54,219 bases of DNA, taken from NCBI RefSeq assembly GCF_902806265.1, contig NZ_CADCVZ010000014.1, positions 1-54,219 on the forward strand, given 5' to 3'. The translations under genes and the position numbers were made by a program. Source of the stretch: an uncultured Sphingomonas sp. (lineage in GTDB: Bacteria > Pseudomonadota > Alphaproteobacteria > Sphingomonadales > Sphingomonadaceae). Shown here one piece after another: positions 1 through 7,833 of this stretch. Under the pieces are notes generated by a model that was not told where the DNA came from, searched no databases, and saw only the letters and a program-made list of their open reading frames with translations. Positions within the stretch are counted from its first letter, which is position 1, and each line of letters opens with the position of its first letter.

Positions 1-1
1 C

Positions 2-517
2 CCCCCCCCCCCCGGGGGGGCGCGCCGCGGGGGCGGGGGCCGCTTGCTGCTCCGGGCGGCGGAGCTCCGCTTTTCCAGGCCCGGCGGCGGCCCCGTCGGG
101 ATCGCGGCCGACGACGCCCGGTTCGGTTTGCCCGAAGTCCGGCGCGGCCTGATCGCGTCGGCGGGCGGCCTGTACCGACTGCCGAGGATCGTTCCCCGCG
201 TGGTTGCAATGGAGATGATTACCACCGGCCGTCCGATCAACGCCGCTGAAGCACTTGGGTTTGGGTTGGTGAATCGAGTGGTGCCGTCCCATGATGTCTT
301 GGCCGAAGCTATGAAACTCGCTCGCGAAGTGCGCGCGAACGCGCCGCTAGCGGTCCGTGAAAGCGTTCGCATTGCACGGATCGCAAGCGGCTTCGATGAC
401 GCTGTGCTGCGTTCGGATGCTGAGCAAAGCCAGTCCTCGCTGCAGCAGACGTCCGACTACATGGAGGGGGCAGTGGCTTTTTTGGAGAAGCGCGCGCCAC
501 GGTGGCATGGTCGTTAG
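2..517 (+). CDS. Enoyl-CoA hydratase/isomerase (crotonase) family, 3' part only
   Basis: This is the C-terminal part of a crotonase-fold protein that would hydrate or isomerise acyl-CoA thioesters. The stretch IAADDARFGLPEVRRGL matches the second oxyanion-hole and helix region of the family, followed by the usual GRPINAAEALGFGLVNRVVP trimerisation segment and a C-terminal helix ending in EKRAPRWHGR. The frame is open to the left edge, but bases 1 to about 95 are runs of C and G whose translation does not resemble the family. The N-terminal half is therefore missing, and the junction is probably a sequence artefact rather than biology. A gene converging from the right ends 56 bases downstream. 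The family call is secure; the substrate is not visible. Confidence 0.8.
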   Translation, partial: PPPPGGARRGGGGRLLLRAAELRFSRPGGGPVGIAADDARFGLPEVRRGLIASAGGLYRLPRIVPRVVAMEMITTGRPINAAEALGFGLVNRVVPSHDVLAEAMKLAREVRANAPLAVRESVRIARIASGFDDAVLRSDAEQSQSSLQQTSDYMEGAVAFLEKRAPRWHGR

Positions 518-572
518 AGCGAGCAGGGCCTTGCTTCAGCGAATCCCTGAAACTCAGGCTGGCCAAGACATT

Positions 573-1670
573 CTAGCAACTCGCCAGAACGGCTTGCACG
601 ACCTGCTCGACTTCGCCGTCGCTCATGTGCGGGCCGACAGGCAGACTGAGGACCGTGTCGGCAAGCCGTTCAGCGATCGGCAGGCTCCCGCGCGCAAGGT
701 TCATGTCGGCATAGGCCTGCTGGAGGTGCGGCGGGACCGGGTAGTGGATCAAGGTCCCGATGCCTCGTTCCGCCAGTCGCGACTGGAACCCGCCGCGGTC
801 GCTGTGCTGCACCACGTACAGGTGCCATGCCGGATCGGCCCAGTCCGGCACGTACGGCAGCGTCAAGCCAGCACCAGACAGCCGATCGTTGTAGTAGCCA
901 GCGACCGCCTTGCGACGGTCGTTCCAGCGGTCCAGGTGCCGAAGCTTCACTGCCAGGATGGCGGCTTGCATCGGGTCGAGGCGTGAGTTCAGTCCGCGGA
1001 CTTCGTTGATGTACCGGCGGGACGAGCCGTAGTTTCCGAGTACTCGCACCCGCTGCGCGAACTCGGGATCGTTCGTCGTGATCGCCCCTGCGTCGCCGAG
1101 CGCACCCAGGTTCTTACTGGGATAGAAGCTCCACGCCGTGATGTCGGCGGAGGCACCCACTCGTCGACCCCTGTAACGTGCACCATGCGCCTGCGCGGCG
1201 TCGTCGATAACGCGCAATCCATGGCTGCCGGCCAGCGCCAGAAGCGCATCCATGTCGGCCGGCTGGCCATAGAGGTGGGTAGGTAGCAGTGCTCGCGTGC
1301 GCGGGGTGAGCGCCGCTTCGATCCGGCGGGGATCCAAGTTGTGAGTGGCAGGATCGGGCTCCACCAACACCGGCGTGGCTCCGGCCATGGTGATGGCCAG
1401 CACGGTGGCGATATAGCTGTTGCTGGCGACGATCACCTCATCGCCCGACCCAATCTCTAGCGCTCGCAATGAGAGATGAAGGGCGTCCAACCCGTTGCCC
1501 ACGCCGACGCAATAAGCCGCGCCGCAGTAAGCGGCCCATTCCTCCTCGAAGCGCGTGACCGCCGGTCCGCCGATGTACCAGCCTGAGGCAAGCACCTCCG
1601 CCAGCGATTCGTCGATCTCGCCTCGCAATTCACGCGTTGCCGCGCCGAGATCGAGAAAGGCAACGCTCAC
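573..1670 (-). CDS. DegT/DnrJ/EryC1/StrS family sugar aminotransferase (FdtB/QdtB-like)
   Basis: PLP-dependent aminotransferase of about 365 residues that transfers an amino group to a nucleotide-linked keto sugar. The PLP lysine is visible in SFYPSKNLGALGDAG (about K186), with the family motifs GNGLDAL near residue 60 and DDAAQAHGA near 157. The frame continues upstream, but the protein homology begins at VSVAFLDL. The GTG start at 1670 overlaps the stop of the upstream ketoisomerase gene as GTGA, so the two are translationally coupled. Ketoisomerase followed by aminotransferase is the arrangement of the FdtA/FdtB and QdtA/QdtB pairs, which make dTDP-3-amino-3,6-dideoxyhexoses. Here it probably supplies an amino sugar to the neighbouring exopolysaccharide. 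The exact sugar cannot be read from sequence. Confidence 0.9.
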   Translation of the reverse strand: MSVAFLDLGAATRELRGEIDESLAEVLASGWYIGGPAVTRFEEEWAAYCGAAYCVGVGNGLDALHLSLRALEIGSGDEVIVASNSYIATVLAITMAGATPVLVEPDPATHNLDPRRIEAALTPRTRALLPTHLYGQPADMDALLALAGSHGLRVIDDAAQAHGARYRGRRVGASADITAWSFYPSKNLGALGDAGAITTNDPEFAQRVRVLGNYGSSRRYINEVRGLNSRLDPMQAAILAVKLRHLDRWNDRRKAVAGYYNDRLSGAGLTLPYVPDWADPAWHLYVVQHSDRGGFQSRLAERGIGTLIHYPVPPHLQQAYADMNLARGSLPIAERLADTVLSLPVGPHMSDGEVEQVVQAVLASC

Positions 1671-2131
1671 CCGCGCACCATCGCGAGGAAGCGGGAATAA
1701 TCGCGAATATAATCGCCCTCGTCGTAGATCGCGTCGGCCAGTACAAGCAATACGCAGCCCGGCGTGAACGCGCGCATTTCGTGCCACACCATGGGACCGA
1801 TGGTCAGCCCCCGGCTGGGGCGGTCGAGGCGGACTTCGGCGCGCTCTTTCCCGTTGTCCAGGACCATGGTGCACCCGCCGCTTACCGCCACCGCGAACTG
1901 CTTGAGCTTGCGGTGGGCGTGGAAGCCGCGGTCGACGTTCGGCTGCGTCGCATACACGTAATAAACGCGCGCGATCTCGAACGGCACGTCGCCGCCTCCT
2001 TCCAGTGCAATCAGCGATCCGCGGGAGTCGCCCTTCACGGGCAGGTCGACGAGGGCGCAACCGGGCGGCAGGTCATGGCTCACCTGCAAGCTCTTACCGG
2101 CAGGCGGCAGGCAGGCAAGCGGCAACGGCAT
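1667..2131 (-). CDS. WxcM/FdtA-like sugar 3,4-ketoisomerase (cupin)
   Basis: Small double-stranded beta-helix protein related to dTDP-4-keto-6-deoxyglucose 3,4-ketoisomerases, cytoplasmic and feeding the aminotransferase downstream. The active-site strand is recognisable as VDRGFHAHRKLKQFAVAVSG, with its paired histidines, followed by the family's IGPMVWHEM segment. The ATG at 2131 has no clear ribosome binding site. A GTG at 2083, giving 138 residues starting VSHDLPPG, is closer to the usual family length and has AAGAG upstream, so either start is possible. The gene is divergent from asnB, and the shared 62-base interval contains an 8-base inverted repeat. Confidence 0.85.
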   Translation of the reverse strand: MPLPLACLPPAGKSLQVSHDLPPGCALVDLPVKGDSRGSLIALEGGGDVPFEIARVYYVYATQPNVDRGFHAHRKLKQFAVAVSGGCTMVLDNGKERAEVRLDRPSRGLTIGPMVWHEMRAFTPGCVLLVLADAIYDEGDYIRDYSRFLAMVRG

Positions 2132-2152
2132 TGCAGGCGTGGGCGCGGTCGG

Positions 2153-2181
2153 CCAGGAAACGGGTGAGCGCTCTTTCCTGG
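2153..2181. promoter_or_regulatory. 8-bp inverted repeat upstream of asnB
   Basis: CCAGGAAA (2153-2160) and TTTCCTGG (2174-2181) are perfect inverted copies separated by 13 bases. They lie between the divergent ketoisomerase and asnB genes, ending 12 bases before the asnB ATG. This could be a dimeric regulator's operator for both directions, or an RNA hairpin covering the asnB translation start. No regulator gene is adjacent. Confidence 0.35.
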
Positions 2182-2193
2182 TGAACCAACCCG

Positions 2194-4155
2194 ATGTGCG
2201 GACTTGCCGGTTATCTGACTGCGGGCGGCGTGAGCGACGAGCTGCTGCGGCGCATGGCAGGAAGCATCGCGCATCGGGGGCCGGATGACGAAGGGCTGTG
2301 GTGCGACGGCGATGCCGGGATCGGCCTGGCGCACCGGCGGCTGGCGATCGTCGACCTCTCGCCCCAGGGTCACCAGCCGATGGGCTCGGCCGACGGGCGC
2401 TGGCTGATCGTCTTCAACGGTGAAATCTACAATCACCGCGCGGTGCGTGCGGCGCTGGAGCGGGAAGGGGCGGTGCCTGCCGGAGGGTGGCGGGGGGCGA
2501 GCGACACGGAGACCCTGCTGCAGGCCGTTTCCGCCTGGGGCCTCGAGCGTGCGCTGGAGGTATCGGCCGGCATGTTCGCGCTGGCGCTGTGGGATCGGCG
2601 CGAGCGGCTGCTCCACCTGGTCCGCGATCGCTTCGGGGAGAAGCCGCTCTATTATGGATGGGCCGGGGGCGATTTCCTGTTTGCGTCAGAGCTCAGGCCG
2701 CTGCGGTGCCATCCCGAGTTCCGTGGCGAGATCGATCGGGGTGCGCTCGGCCTGTTCGCCGCACGCGGCTATGTTCCGGCGCCCGCGACCATCTACCGCC
2801 GCATGTATAAGCTGGAGCCAGGGTGCATCCTGACCGTTTCGCGCGGGGCGGTTGGCCGGGCCCTGGACGAGGCGCCCGCGGCGGGGTCGCCCGGCCATGC
2901 GGACGTGCGGCTGCGGCGCTACTGGAGCTACCGCCAGGTGGTGGAGCAGGGCCTGGCCGAACCGATCGCGGACGGGGCCGAGTGCCTCGACAGGCTCGAT
3001 GCAGTGCTTGGCCAGGCGATCGCCGAGCAAGCGGTCGCGGACGTTCCGGTCGGCGCCTTCCTGTCGGGCGGGATCGACAGCTCGGCCGCTGTCGCATTGT
3101 ACCAACGGCATTCGGCCTCGCCCGTGCGGACCTACACCATCGGCTTCGACGAAGGCGGGTTCGACGAGACGGCGGCTGCCCGCGCCGTAGCCAAGCAGCT
3201 GGGCACCGTTCATCATGAACATCGGGTCGGTCCGGCCGAAGCCCTCCAAGCCATTCCGCTGCTTCCCAGCATCTACGACGAACCGTTCGCGGACAGCTCT
3301 CAGATCCCGACCTTTCTGGTGAGTCGCTTCGCCCGCCGCGAGGTCACCGTAGCCCTGACCGGCGACGGCGGTGACGAACTATTCGGAGGCTACCATCGCC
3401 ACTTGGCCGGGCCGCGGCTGTGGCGCTCGCTGGCCCGCATTCCCCGACCGATCCGTGCTCTCGCTGGTCCGCTTGGGCGTCTTCCGTCAAGCCTTTGGCA
3501 AGGGCTGCTGCCGGGTCCGCGGGCCCATGCGGGCGCCAAGATCGCCAAGGGGCTGCGAGTCGCCGCCACCGCGCGGAGCCTCGACGACGTTTATGGGAGC
3601 TTCACGGACGAGTGGCGCTTCGAGCCGCCCCCAGTGCTGGGCGCGGGTGGCGCGGCGTCAGGTCACTTCAACCCGCTCGTGAGCGCTCCTGATGCCGTGC
3701 GCCTGATGTACGCGGACGCGGTGAACTATCTGCCGGGCGACATCCTGTGCAAGGTCGACCGCGCCGCCATGGCGGTCAGCCTGGAGACGCGGGTTCCGTT
3801 CCTCGACCACCGCGTGGCGGAGCTCGCCGCTCGCATCCCGCTCCCGTTCAAGATCGTTGGGAGCAAGGGCAAGTGGATCCTGCGCGAGCTCCTGGCCCGC
3901 CACTTGCCGCGCGGCCTGTTCGACCGCCCGAAGACCGGCTTCGCGGTGCCCGTCGGCGAGTGGATCAAGGGCCCGCTGCGACCCTGGGCCGAGGCGCTCC
4001 TGGACCCGGCAAGGATGCGCTCGGAAGGCTATTTCGATGCCGATGTTATTCAGGCGCGCTGGCGCGGTCACCTGAGCGGCCGCCAGAACGCCACGGCCGC
4101 GATCTGGTCGATCCTCATGTTCCAGGCATGGCTGGACCGGCAGCGCGAGGGCTGA
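2194..4155 (+). CDS. asnB: Asparagine synthase (glutamine-hydrolysing), EPS-associated
   Basis: A complete class B amidotransferase of 653 residues. The N-terminal glutaminase domain starts MCGLAGYL, exposing the catalytic Cys2, with the expected HRGPDDEG and FNGEIYN motifs. The C-terminal synthetase domain has the ATP-pyrophosphatase loop SGGIDSS (about 291-297) and TGDGGDELFGGY. It would transfer glutamine ammonia to aspartate or, as suspected for homologues in polysaccharide loci, to a carboxyl group such as a uronic acid of the EPS. Context (sugar aminotransferase, glycosyltransferase, Wza/Wzc) favours the latter role, but the sequence does not decide it. It contrasts with the Cys-less homologue at 15750-17633. 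Confidence 0.93.
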   Translation: MCGLAGYLTAGGVSDELLRRMAGSIAHRGPDDEGLWCDGDAGIGLAHRRLAIVDLSPQGHQPMGSADGRWLIVFNGEIYNHRAVRAALEREGAVPAGGWRGASDTETLLQAVSAWGLERALEVSAGMFALALWDRRERLLHLVRDRFGEKPLYYGWAGGDFLFASELRPLRCHPEFRGEIDRGALGLFAARGYVPAPATIYRRMYKLEPGCILTVSRGAVGRALDEAPAAGSPGHADVRLRRYWSYRQVVEQGLAEPIADGAECLDRLDAVLGQAIAEQAVADVPVGAFLSGGIDSSAAVALYQRHSASPVRTYTIGFDEGGFDETAAARAVAKQLGTVHHEHRVGPAEALQAIPLLPSIYDEPFADSSQIPTFLVSRFARREVTVALTGDGGDELFGGYHRHLAGPRLWRSLARIPRPIRALAGPLGRLPSSLWQGLLPGPRAHAGAKIAKGLRVAATARSLDDVYGSFTDEWRFEPPPVLGAGGAASGHFNPLVSAPDAVRLMYADAVNYLPGDILCKVDRAAMAVSLETRVPFLDHRVAELAARIPLPFKIVGSKGKWILRELLARHLPRGLFDRPKTGFAVPVGEWIKGPLRPWAEALLDPARMRSEGYFDADVIQARWRGHLSGRQNATAAIWSILMFQAWLDRQREG

Positions 4156-4254
4156 GCTCGATCAGCGGAAGCCCGCCGCGCCTCCCAAGCAAGTCGCCGC
4201 CGCCCTAACCAATCCTTTACCGCCGATCCGCCTTTGTCGGCAGAGGAGGGCGTT

Positions 4255-4791
4255 ATGCTGAGTCTGCTTGCAGCGATTGCCATGGCTACGAGTGCGGGCA
4301 GCGCCAGCCCTACGCTTCGGCTGCAGCCGCAGCCGGGGCTGCCGGTCGAACAGCGACTGCTGGCCGCGCACAATGTCGAGCGCAGCAGGGTGGGTGCCGC
4401 ACCGCTCGCGTGGGATCCGGCGCTCGCAGCCTCGGCAGCAAGCTATGGTCCGGCGTTGGCGTTGCTCGGCCGACTGGTCCACTCGCCTCGTGCGAGCCGT
4501 CCCGGGCAGCGCGAGAATTTGTGGATGGGCAGTCGCGGCGTCTACAGCCCGGAGCAGATGGTCGGGCGGTGGATTGACGAGCGGGCCTTGCTTCGGCCCG
4601 GCATCTATCCCGCGGTCAGTTCGACCGGTCAGTGGGAAGATGTGTCCCACTATACGCAGGTGGTGTGGCCGAGCACGACTCGGGTCGGATGCGCGGTCTA
4701 CTCCAGCATCGCCACCGACTATCTGATCTGCCGCTACAGCCCGCCCGGCAACAAGGACGGCTTGCCTATTCCGACGGCCTGGCTCCGCTGA
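4255..4791 (+). CDS. CAP-domain (SCP/PR-1-like) secreted protein
   Basis: A 178-residue protein with a short N-terminal signal sequence (MLSLLAAIAMATSAGSAS) followed by a single CAP domain. Family landmarks include LLAAHNVERSRVGAAPLAWDP, SHYTQVVWPSTTRVGCA and LICRYSPPGNKDG, which form the conserved CAP cavity histidine/glutamate region. The start is set at the ATG at 4255 because AGAGGAGG (4242-4249) lies 5 bases before it; an upstream TTG would destroy the signal sequence. It probably acts in the periplasm or outside the cell, and the molecular role of bacterial CAP proteins is mostly unknown. It sits between asnB and a convergent membrane-protein gene whose 3' end it overlaps by 26 bases. 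Confidence 0.85.
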   Translation: MLSLLAAIAMATSAGSASPTLRLQPQPGLPVEQRLLAAHNVERSRVGAAPLAWDPALAASAASYGPALALLGRLVHSPRASRPGQRENLWMGSRGVYSPEQMVGRWIDERALLRPGIYPAVSSTGQWEDVSHYTQVVWPSTTRVGCAVYSSIATDYLICRYSPPGNKDGLPIPTAWLR

Positions 4792-5095
4792 ACAGCGAAG
4801 GCCGGTACCGTCCCGCCAGCATGAGGGCGGTCGGCAAGGCCATGGTCAGCACAAGGTCGTTGGCCGCTTCGCCCACCTGCATGCCGGGGTGCGGCCAACG
4901 CTCGACCAGCAGGTCCGCAGCCTCGTTCAGCAGTTCAAGGCCAAGCACCGCCAGCCACGGGCGCCAACTCCCCACGGACATCCGCAGCACGGCCGCAACG
5001 AGCAGCTGAACGGCAACTCCGGCAATGACGTGCAGCGCATCCATGCTGGCGCCGCTGGCATGAGCGAGGAACAGCTTGAGCTCGTACCAGATCAA
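4766..5095 (-). CDS. Small integral membrane protein, function unknown
   Basis: A 109-residue protein with three likely membrane segments (around DALHVIAGVAVQLLVAAVLR, SWRPWLAVLGLELLNEAADL and NDLVLTMALPTALMLAG). The spacing recalls VanZ-like or other small EPS-locus membrane proteins, but no diagnostic motif is present. The start is a TTG at 5095 without a strong ribosome binding site; an internal ATG at codon 18 would remove only the amphipathic N-terminus. It converges on the CAP gene with overlapping 3' ends. Hydrophobic pattern and codon use support a real gene. Confidence 0.6.
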   Translation of the reverse strand: MIWYELKLFLAHASGASMDALHVIAGVAVQLLVAAVLRMSVGSWRPWLAVLGLELLNEAADLLVERWPHPGMQVGEAANDLVLTMALPTALMLAGRYRPSLFSGARPSE

Positions 5096-5135
5096 TGTGC
5101 CGGCTGACGCGAGAGAGCGTTGCCGCCGTTACGGC

Positions 5136-5609
5136 TCAGCCTTGGGTGATCGGCTCGACGTCGATCTCATCCTCGTCGTCGTCGCCCGCAAGAAGAAGCG
5201 CGGCAATGGCGGCGGCACCTGCCAGGCCAAGCAGCAGCGGCAGGACACTGAACCCTGCCGCCGTCGCCGGCGCGGCAGCTAAGGAGACTGGCGCTGCGTC
5301 CGGAACCTGCGCGATCGGCGGCGGCGCGTCGATCGCCGGTAGGACGCATCCGGGGGCCGGGGCTTGCGCAGCACTGCTTGCGGCGGCAGCAGCCGATGCA
5401 CAGACGGCGGCACTGGAACTGGAGGACCCCAGAGCGCTAAGTGCCACCCACGGGCTGAGTGATGCGCGTTCCACCGACACCGCTGGAGCGATGGCGGAGG
5501 ACGTCCGTGAGGCGGCGGTAGCCGGCGAAGCAAAGCCAAACGCAACCATCACCAAGCCGGTCGTAAGCTTGCTCAACTTCGAACGCTTCACCAGCGGTCT
5601 CCCCTGCAT
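5136..5609 (-). CDS. Secreted Ala/Ser/Pro-rich protein with C-terminal membrane segment and acidic tail
   Basis: Unrecognised 157-residue protein. The ATG at 5609 gives a typical signal sequence (MQGRPLVKRSKLSKLTTGLV, cleaved after SPATA), then a low-complexity Ala/Ser/Pro segment with two isolated cysteines, a hydrophobic helix (VLPLLLGLAGAAAIAALLLAG) and the acidic tail DDDEDEIDVEP. The C-terminal layout is tripartite-like, but it is not PEP-CTERM: there is no PEP motif, and the tail after the helix is acidic rather than Arg-rich. It is divergent from the glycosyltransferase gene. It may be a surface or envelope protein tied to the EPS; no function can be assigned. Confidence 0.6.
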   Translation of the reverse strand: MQGRPLVKRSKLSKLTTGLVMVAFGFASPATAASRTSSAIAPAVSVERASLSPWVALSALGSSSSSAAVCASAAAAASSAAQAPAPGCVLPAIDAPPPIAQVPDAAPVSLAAAPATAAGFSVLPLLLGLAGAAAIAALLLAGDDDEDEIDVEPITQG

Positions 5610-5767
5610 TCCGACACCGTTTACCGTGGATTTTACCCAATTGCCAGTAGACCAACGCATTTGGGTGACCTGTGTTGCGCAAAGCTCAACATCGATGGTC
5701 GATGGTTCGCCGAGGCGCCGCAAGATAACGGGCTGGCGCAGCGGGGCGGGCAGCTTATGAGCCCGTC

Positions 5768-6907
5768 ATGGCGCATGTCGGGCAACCCCGTACCATCCTG
5801 GTTTCGGCGAACTCCCTATGGAACATCCAGAACTTCCGCGGGCGTCTGCTCGAGCGGCTGGCCGAAGCAGGTTACGCGGTGGCAGTGGCTGTGCCTCGGG
5901 GCGAAGCCAACGGCGAGACGCCGGCGCAGTGGAATGCGCAGCATGATATGCGGATCAATAGCGATGGACTGAACCCGATCCATGATGGATCGCTGGTCCT
6001 CGCCTACCTGCGCCTGTTTCGTAAGACTCGGCCATTGGCTTACCTTAGCTTCACGGCCAAGCCGAACATCTATGGCGCACTGGCGGCGGGTCTGGCGGGC
6101 GTACCCGCGCTGCCCAACGTAAGCGGACTGGGCACGGCCTTCATCCGCCGCGGAGCACTGCAGCGCCTGATCAGCCTGATGTACCGGGCGGCCTTTCGCT
6201 GCGCGCCAGTTGTCTTCTTTCAGAACGGCGAAGACCTGGACCTGTTCGTTAGCCGCAAGTTGGTTCGCCCGGGCCAAGCCCGGTTGCTGCCGGGGTCCGG
6301 AGTCGATCTCGTGCGCTTCCGGCCTTCGTCTGAACTGCCAAAGCAAGAGCGCTGCTGCACCTTTCTCTTTGTTGGCCGGATTCTTGGCGACAAAGGCGTG
6401 CGCGAATTCGTTGAGGCTGCCCGGTTGGTCAAGGCCACGGAGCTGCACGCGCGTTTTCAGCTGCTGGGCTTTGCTGGTGCCGCGAATCGTTCTGCCATCG
6501 GCACGGAGGAACTTGGCAGGTGGGAACGGGACGGTCTTATCGAATATCTGGGGGCTGCGGATGACGTTCGCCCCTTTCTCGCGGCGGCGGACGCGGTGGT
6601 CTTGCCATCTTACCGTGAAGGCTTGCCGCGCTCCCTGCTCGAGGCGGCTGCGATGGGCAGGCCATTGATCGCGACCGACGTGCCGGGGAACCGCGAGGTG
6701 ATTGTTGAAGGTTGTAACGGTTTACTCTGCACGGTCCGCTCGGCCCCGAGCCTCGCGAACGCGTTGCTGCGCTTCATGAGCTTGCCCCCTGCCGAGAAGC
6801 GGCGGATGGGCGAAGCTTCGCGCCGGCTCGTGGAGGAACGCTTCAGCGAGGAAAAAGTGGTTACCGCCTATCTGGAGGCTATCAGCGAGGTCGCGGGCGA
6901 GCGATGA
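5768..6907 (+). CDS. Glycosyltransferase family 4 (GT-B fold)
   Basis: A 379-residue cytoplasmic-face glycosyltransferase that would add a sugar to a lipid-linked EPS intermediate. The N-terminal half begins with a Rossmann strand (TILVSANSLWNIQNFRG). The C-terminal donor domain has FLFVGRILGDKGVREFVEAA and the E-x7-E type signature around EGLPRSLLEAAAMGRPLIA, followed by DVPGNREVI. It resembles PglA/WbpY-type enzymes, but acceptor and donor cannot be read from sequence. It follows a divergent 158-base interval and is trailed after 22 bases by the metallophosphoesterase gene, so it is probably the first gene of a rightward EPS transcript. Confidence 0.9.
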   Translation: MAHVGQPRTILVSANSLWNIQNFRGRLLERLAEAGYAVAVAVPRGEANGETPAQWNAQHDMRINSDGLNPIHDGSLVLAYLRLFRKTRPLAYLSFTAKPNIYGALAAGLAGVPALPNVSGLGTAFIRRGALQRLISLMYRAAFRCAPVVFFQNGEDLDLFVSRKLVRPGQARLLPGSGVDLVRFRPSSELPKQERCCTFLFVGRILGDKGVREFVEAARLVKATELHARFQLLGFAGAANRSAIGTEELGRWERDGLIEYLGAADDVRPFLAAADAVVLPSYREGLPRSLLEAAAMGRPLIATDVPGNREVIVEGCNGLLCTVRSAPSLANALLRFMSLPPAEKRRMGEASRRLVEERFSEEKVVTAYLEAISEVAGER

Positions 6908-6929
6908 GAAGAGCAAACGGAGCGTCCGG

Positions 6930-7706
6930 ATGATCCTGCAGCGATGGCGGGGCGAGCGAGCGAAGGCGCCGGCACGGAACGGCGCTGCGGGCCACCGGGC
7001 GTATGCGATCGGCGACGTCCACGGCCGGCTCGACCTTCTGGATGGACTGTTGCAGCAGATCGACGGCGACCATCGCGCCCGCGGCGGTGAAGCTCAGCCG
7101 TTATTGATATTCCTGGGCGATCTGATCGACCGCGGCCCGCACTCCAGCCAGGTCGTGGAGCGGGTGCGGGGCGGGGCGCTTCCGGGCTTCCGGACGGTGG
7201 CTCTTCTCGGCAATCATGAGGAGGTCCTGCTTCGCCTGCTTGACGGGGAAGAAGGCCTTCTGCGGCAATGGTTCAGCTTTGGCGGGGCGGAATGTCTTGC
7301 CAGCTACGGCGCAGACGCCATGTCCCTGCTGACGATGCCCGAGCAAACGGCTCTGGAGCATATCCGACACGCGATCCCGGCCGAGCATCAGGCTTTCCTG
7401 CACGGAATGGGCGACAGCTTCCGGTTCGGCAGTTACCTGTTCGTTCACGCAGGAATCCGGCCCGGGGTGCCGCTGGAGCAACAGTCCTCGATCGATCTTC
7501 GCTGGATCAGGCAGCCCTTCCTGGGCGACCGCCGCGACCACGGAATGATTGTGGTTCATGGGCACACCATCTCCAAGGCGATCGACGAGCGCGCCAATCG
7601 CATCGGCATCGATACCGGAGCCTTTCACTTCGGCGTGCTGACGGCGCTAGGGTTTGAGGGGGAGGAGCGATGGTTCATGCAGCAGATGGAGGATGGCCCA
7701 GCGTAG
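6930..7706 (+). CDS. Metallophosphoesterase (Ser/Thr protein phosphatase-like)
   Basis: A 258-residue calcineurin-like phosphatase. All metal-binding blocks are present: GDVHGRLD near residue 28, GDLIDRGP near 65, GNHEE near 96, and the C-terminal VHGHT. This is the PP1/PphA-like bacterial family, which hydrolyses phosphoproteins or symmetrical dinucleotides. GGAG lies 8 bases before the ATG. Its position between a glycosyltransferase and the Wza/Wzc genes suggests it may counteract a kinase of the locus. The Wzc autokinase or the HPr-kinase-like enzyme at 14490 would be candidates, but this is inference only. Confidence 0.88.
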   Translation: MILQRWRGERAKAPARNGAAGHRAYAIGDVHGRLDLLDGLLQQIDGDHRARGGEAQPLLIFLGDLIDRGPHSSQVVERVRGGALPGFRTVALLGNHEEVLLRLLDGEEGLLRQWFSFGGAECLASYGADAMSLLTMPEQTALEHIRHAIPAEHQAFLHGMGDSFRFGSYLFVHAGIRPGVPLEQQSSIDLRWIRQPFLGDRRDHGMIVVHGHTISKAIDERANRIGIDTGAFHFGVLTALGFEGEERWFMQQMEDGPA

Positions 7707-7833
7707 GGTCGCCGTCCCGGGCAGCTTCTCGAAAGCGGCACGGCGATCGAGCAACCCGCTCGACGAAGGGCGGAAACAATGCCTATGAAGCCAGCCTAGA
7801 ACTCACCAACGGCTCAGGTGGAGAAAGGCATCC

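Noticed and set aside
1671-2060. N-terminal extension of the sugar aminotransferase.
   Set aside because: It is Arg-rich, antisense-like in composition and lies inside the ketoisomerase gene in another frame; family similarity starts at the GTG at 1670.
5136-5609. PEP-CTERM exosortase substrate.
   Set aside because: No PEP motif, no basic tail and no exosortase gene in the window.
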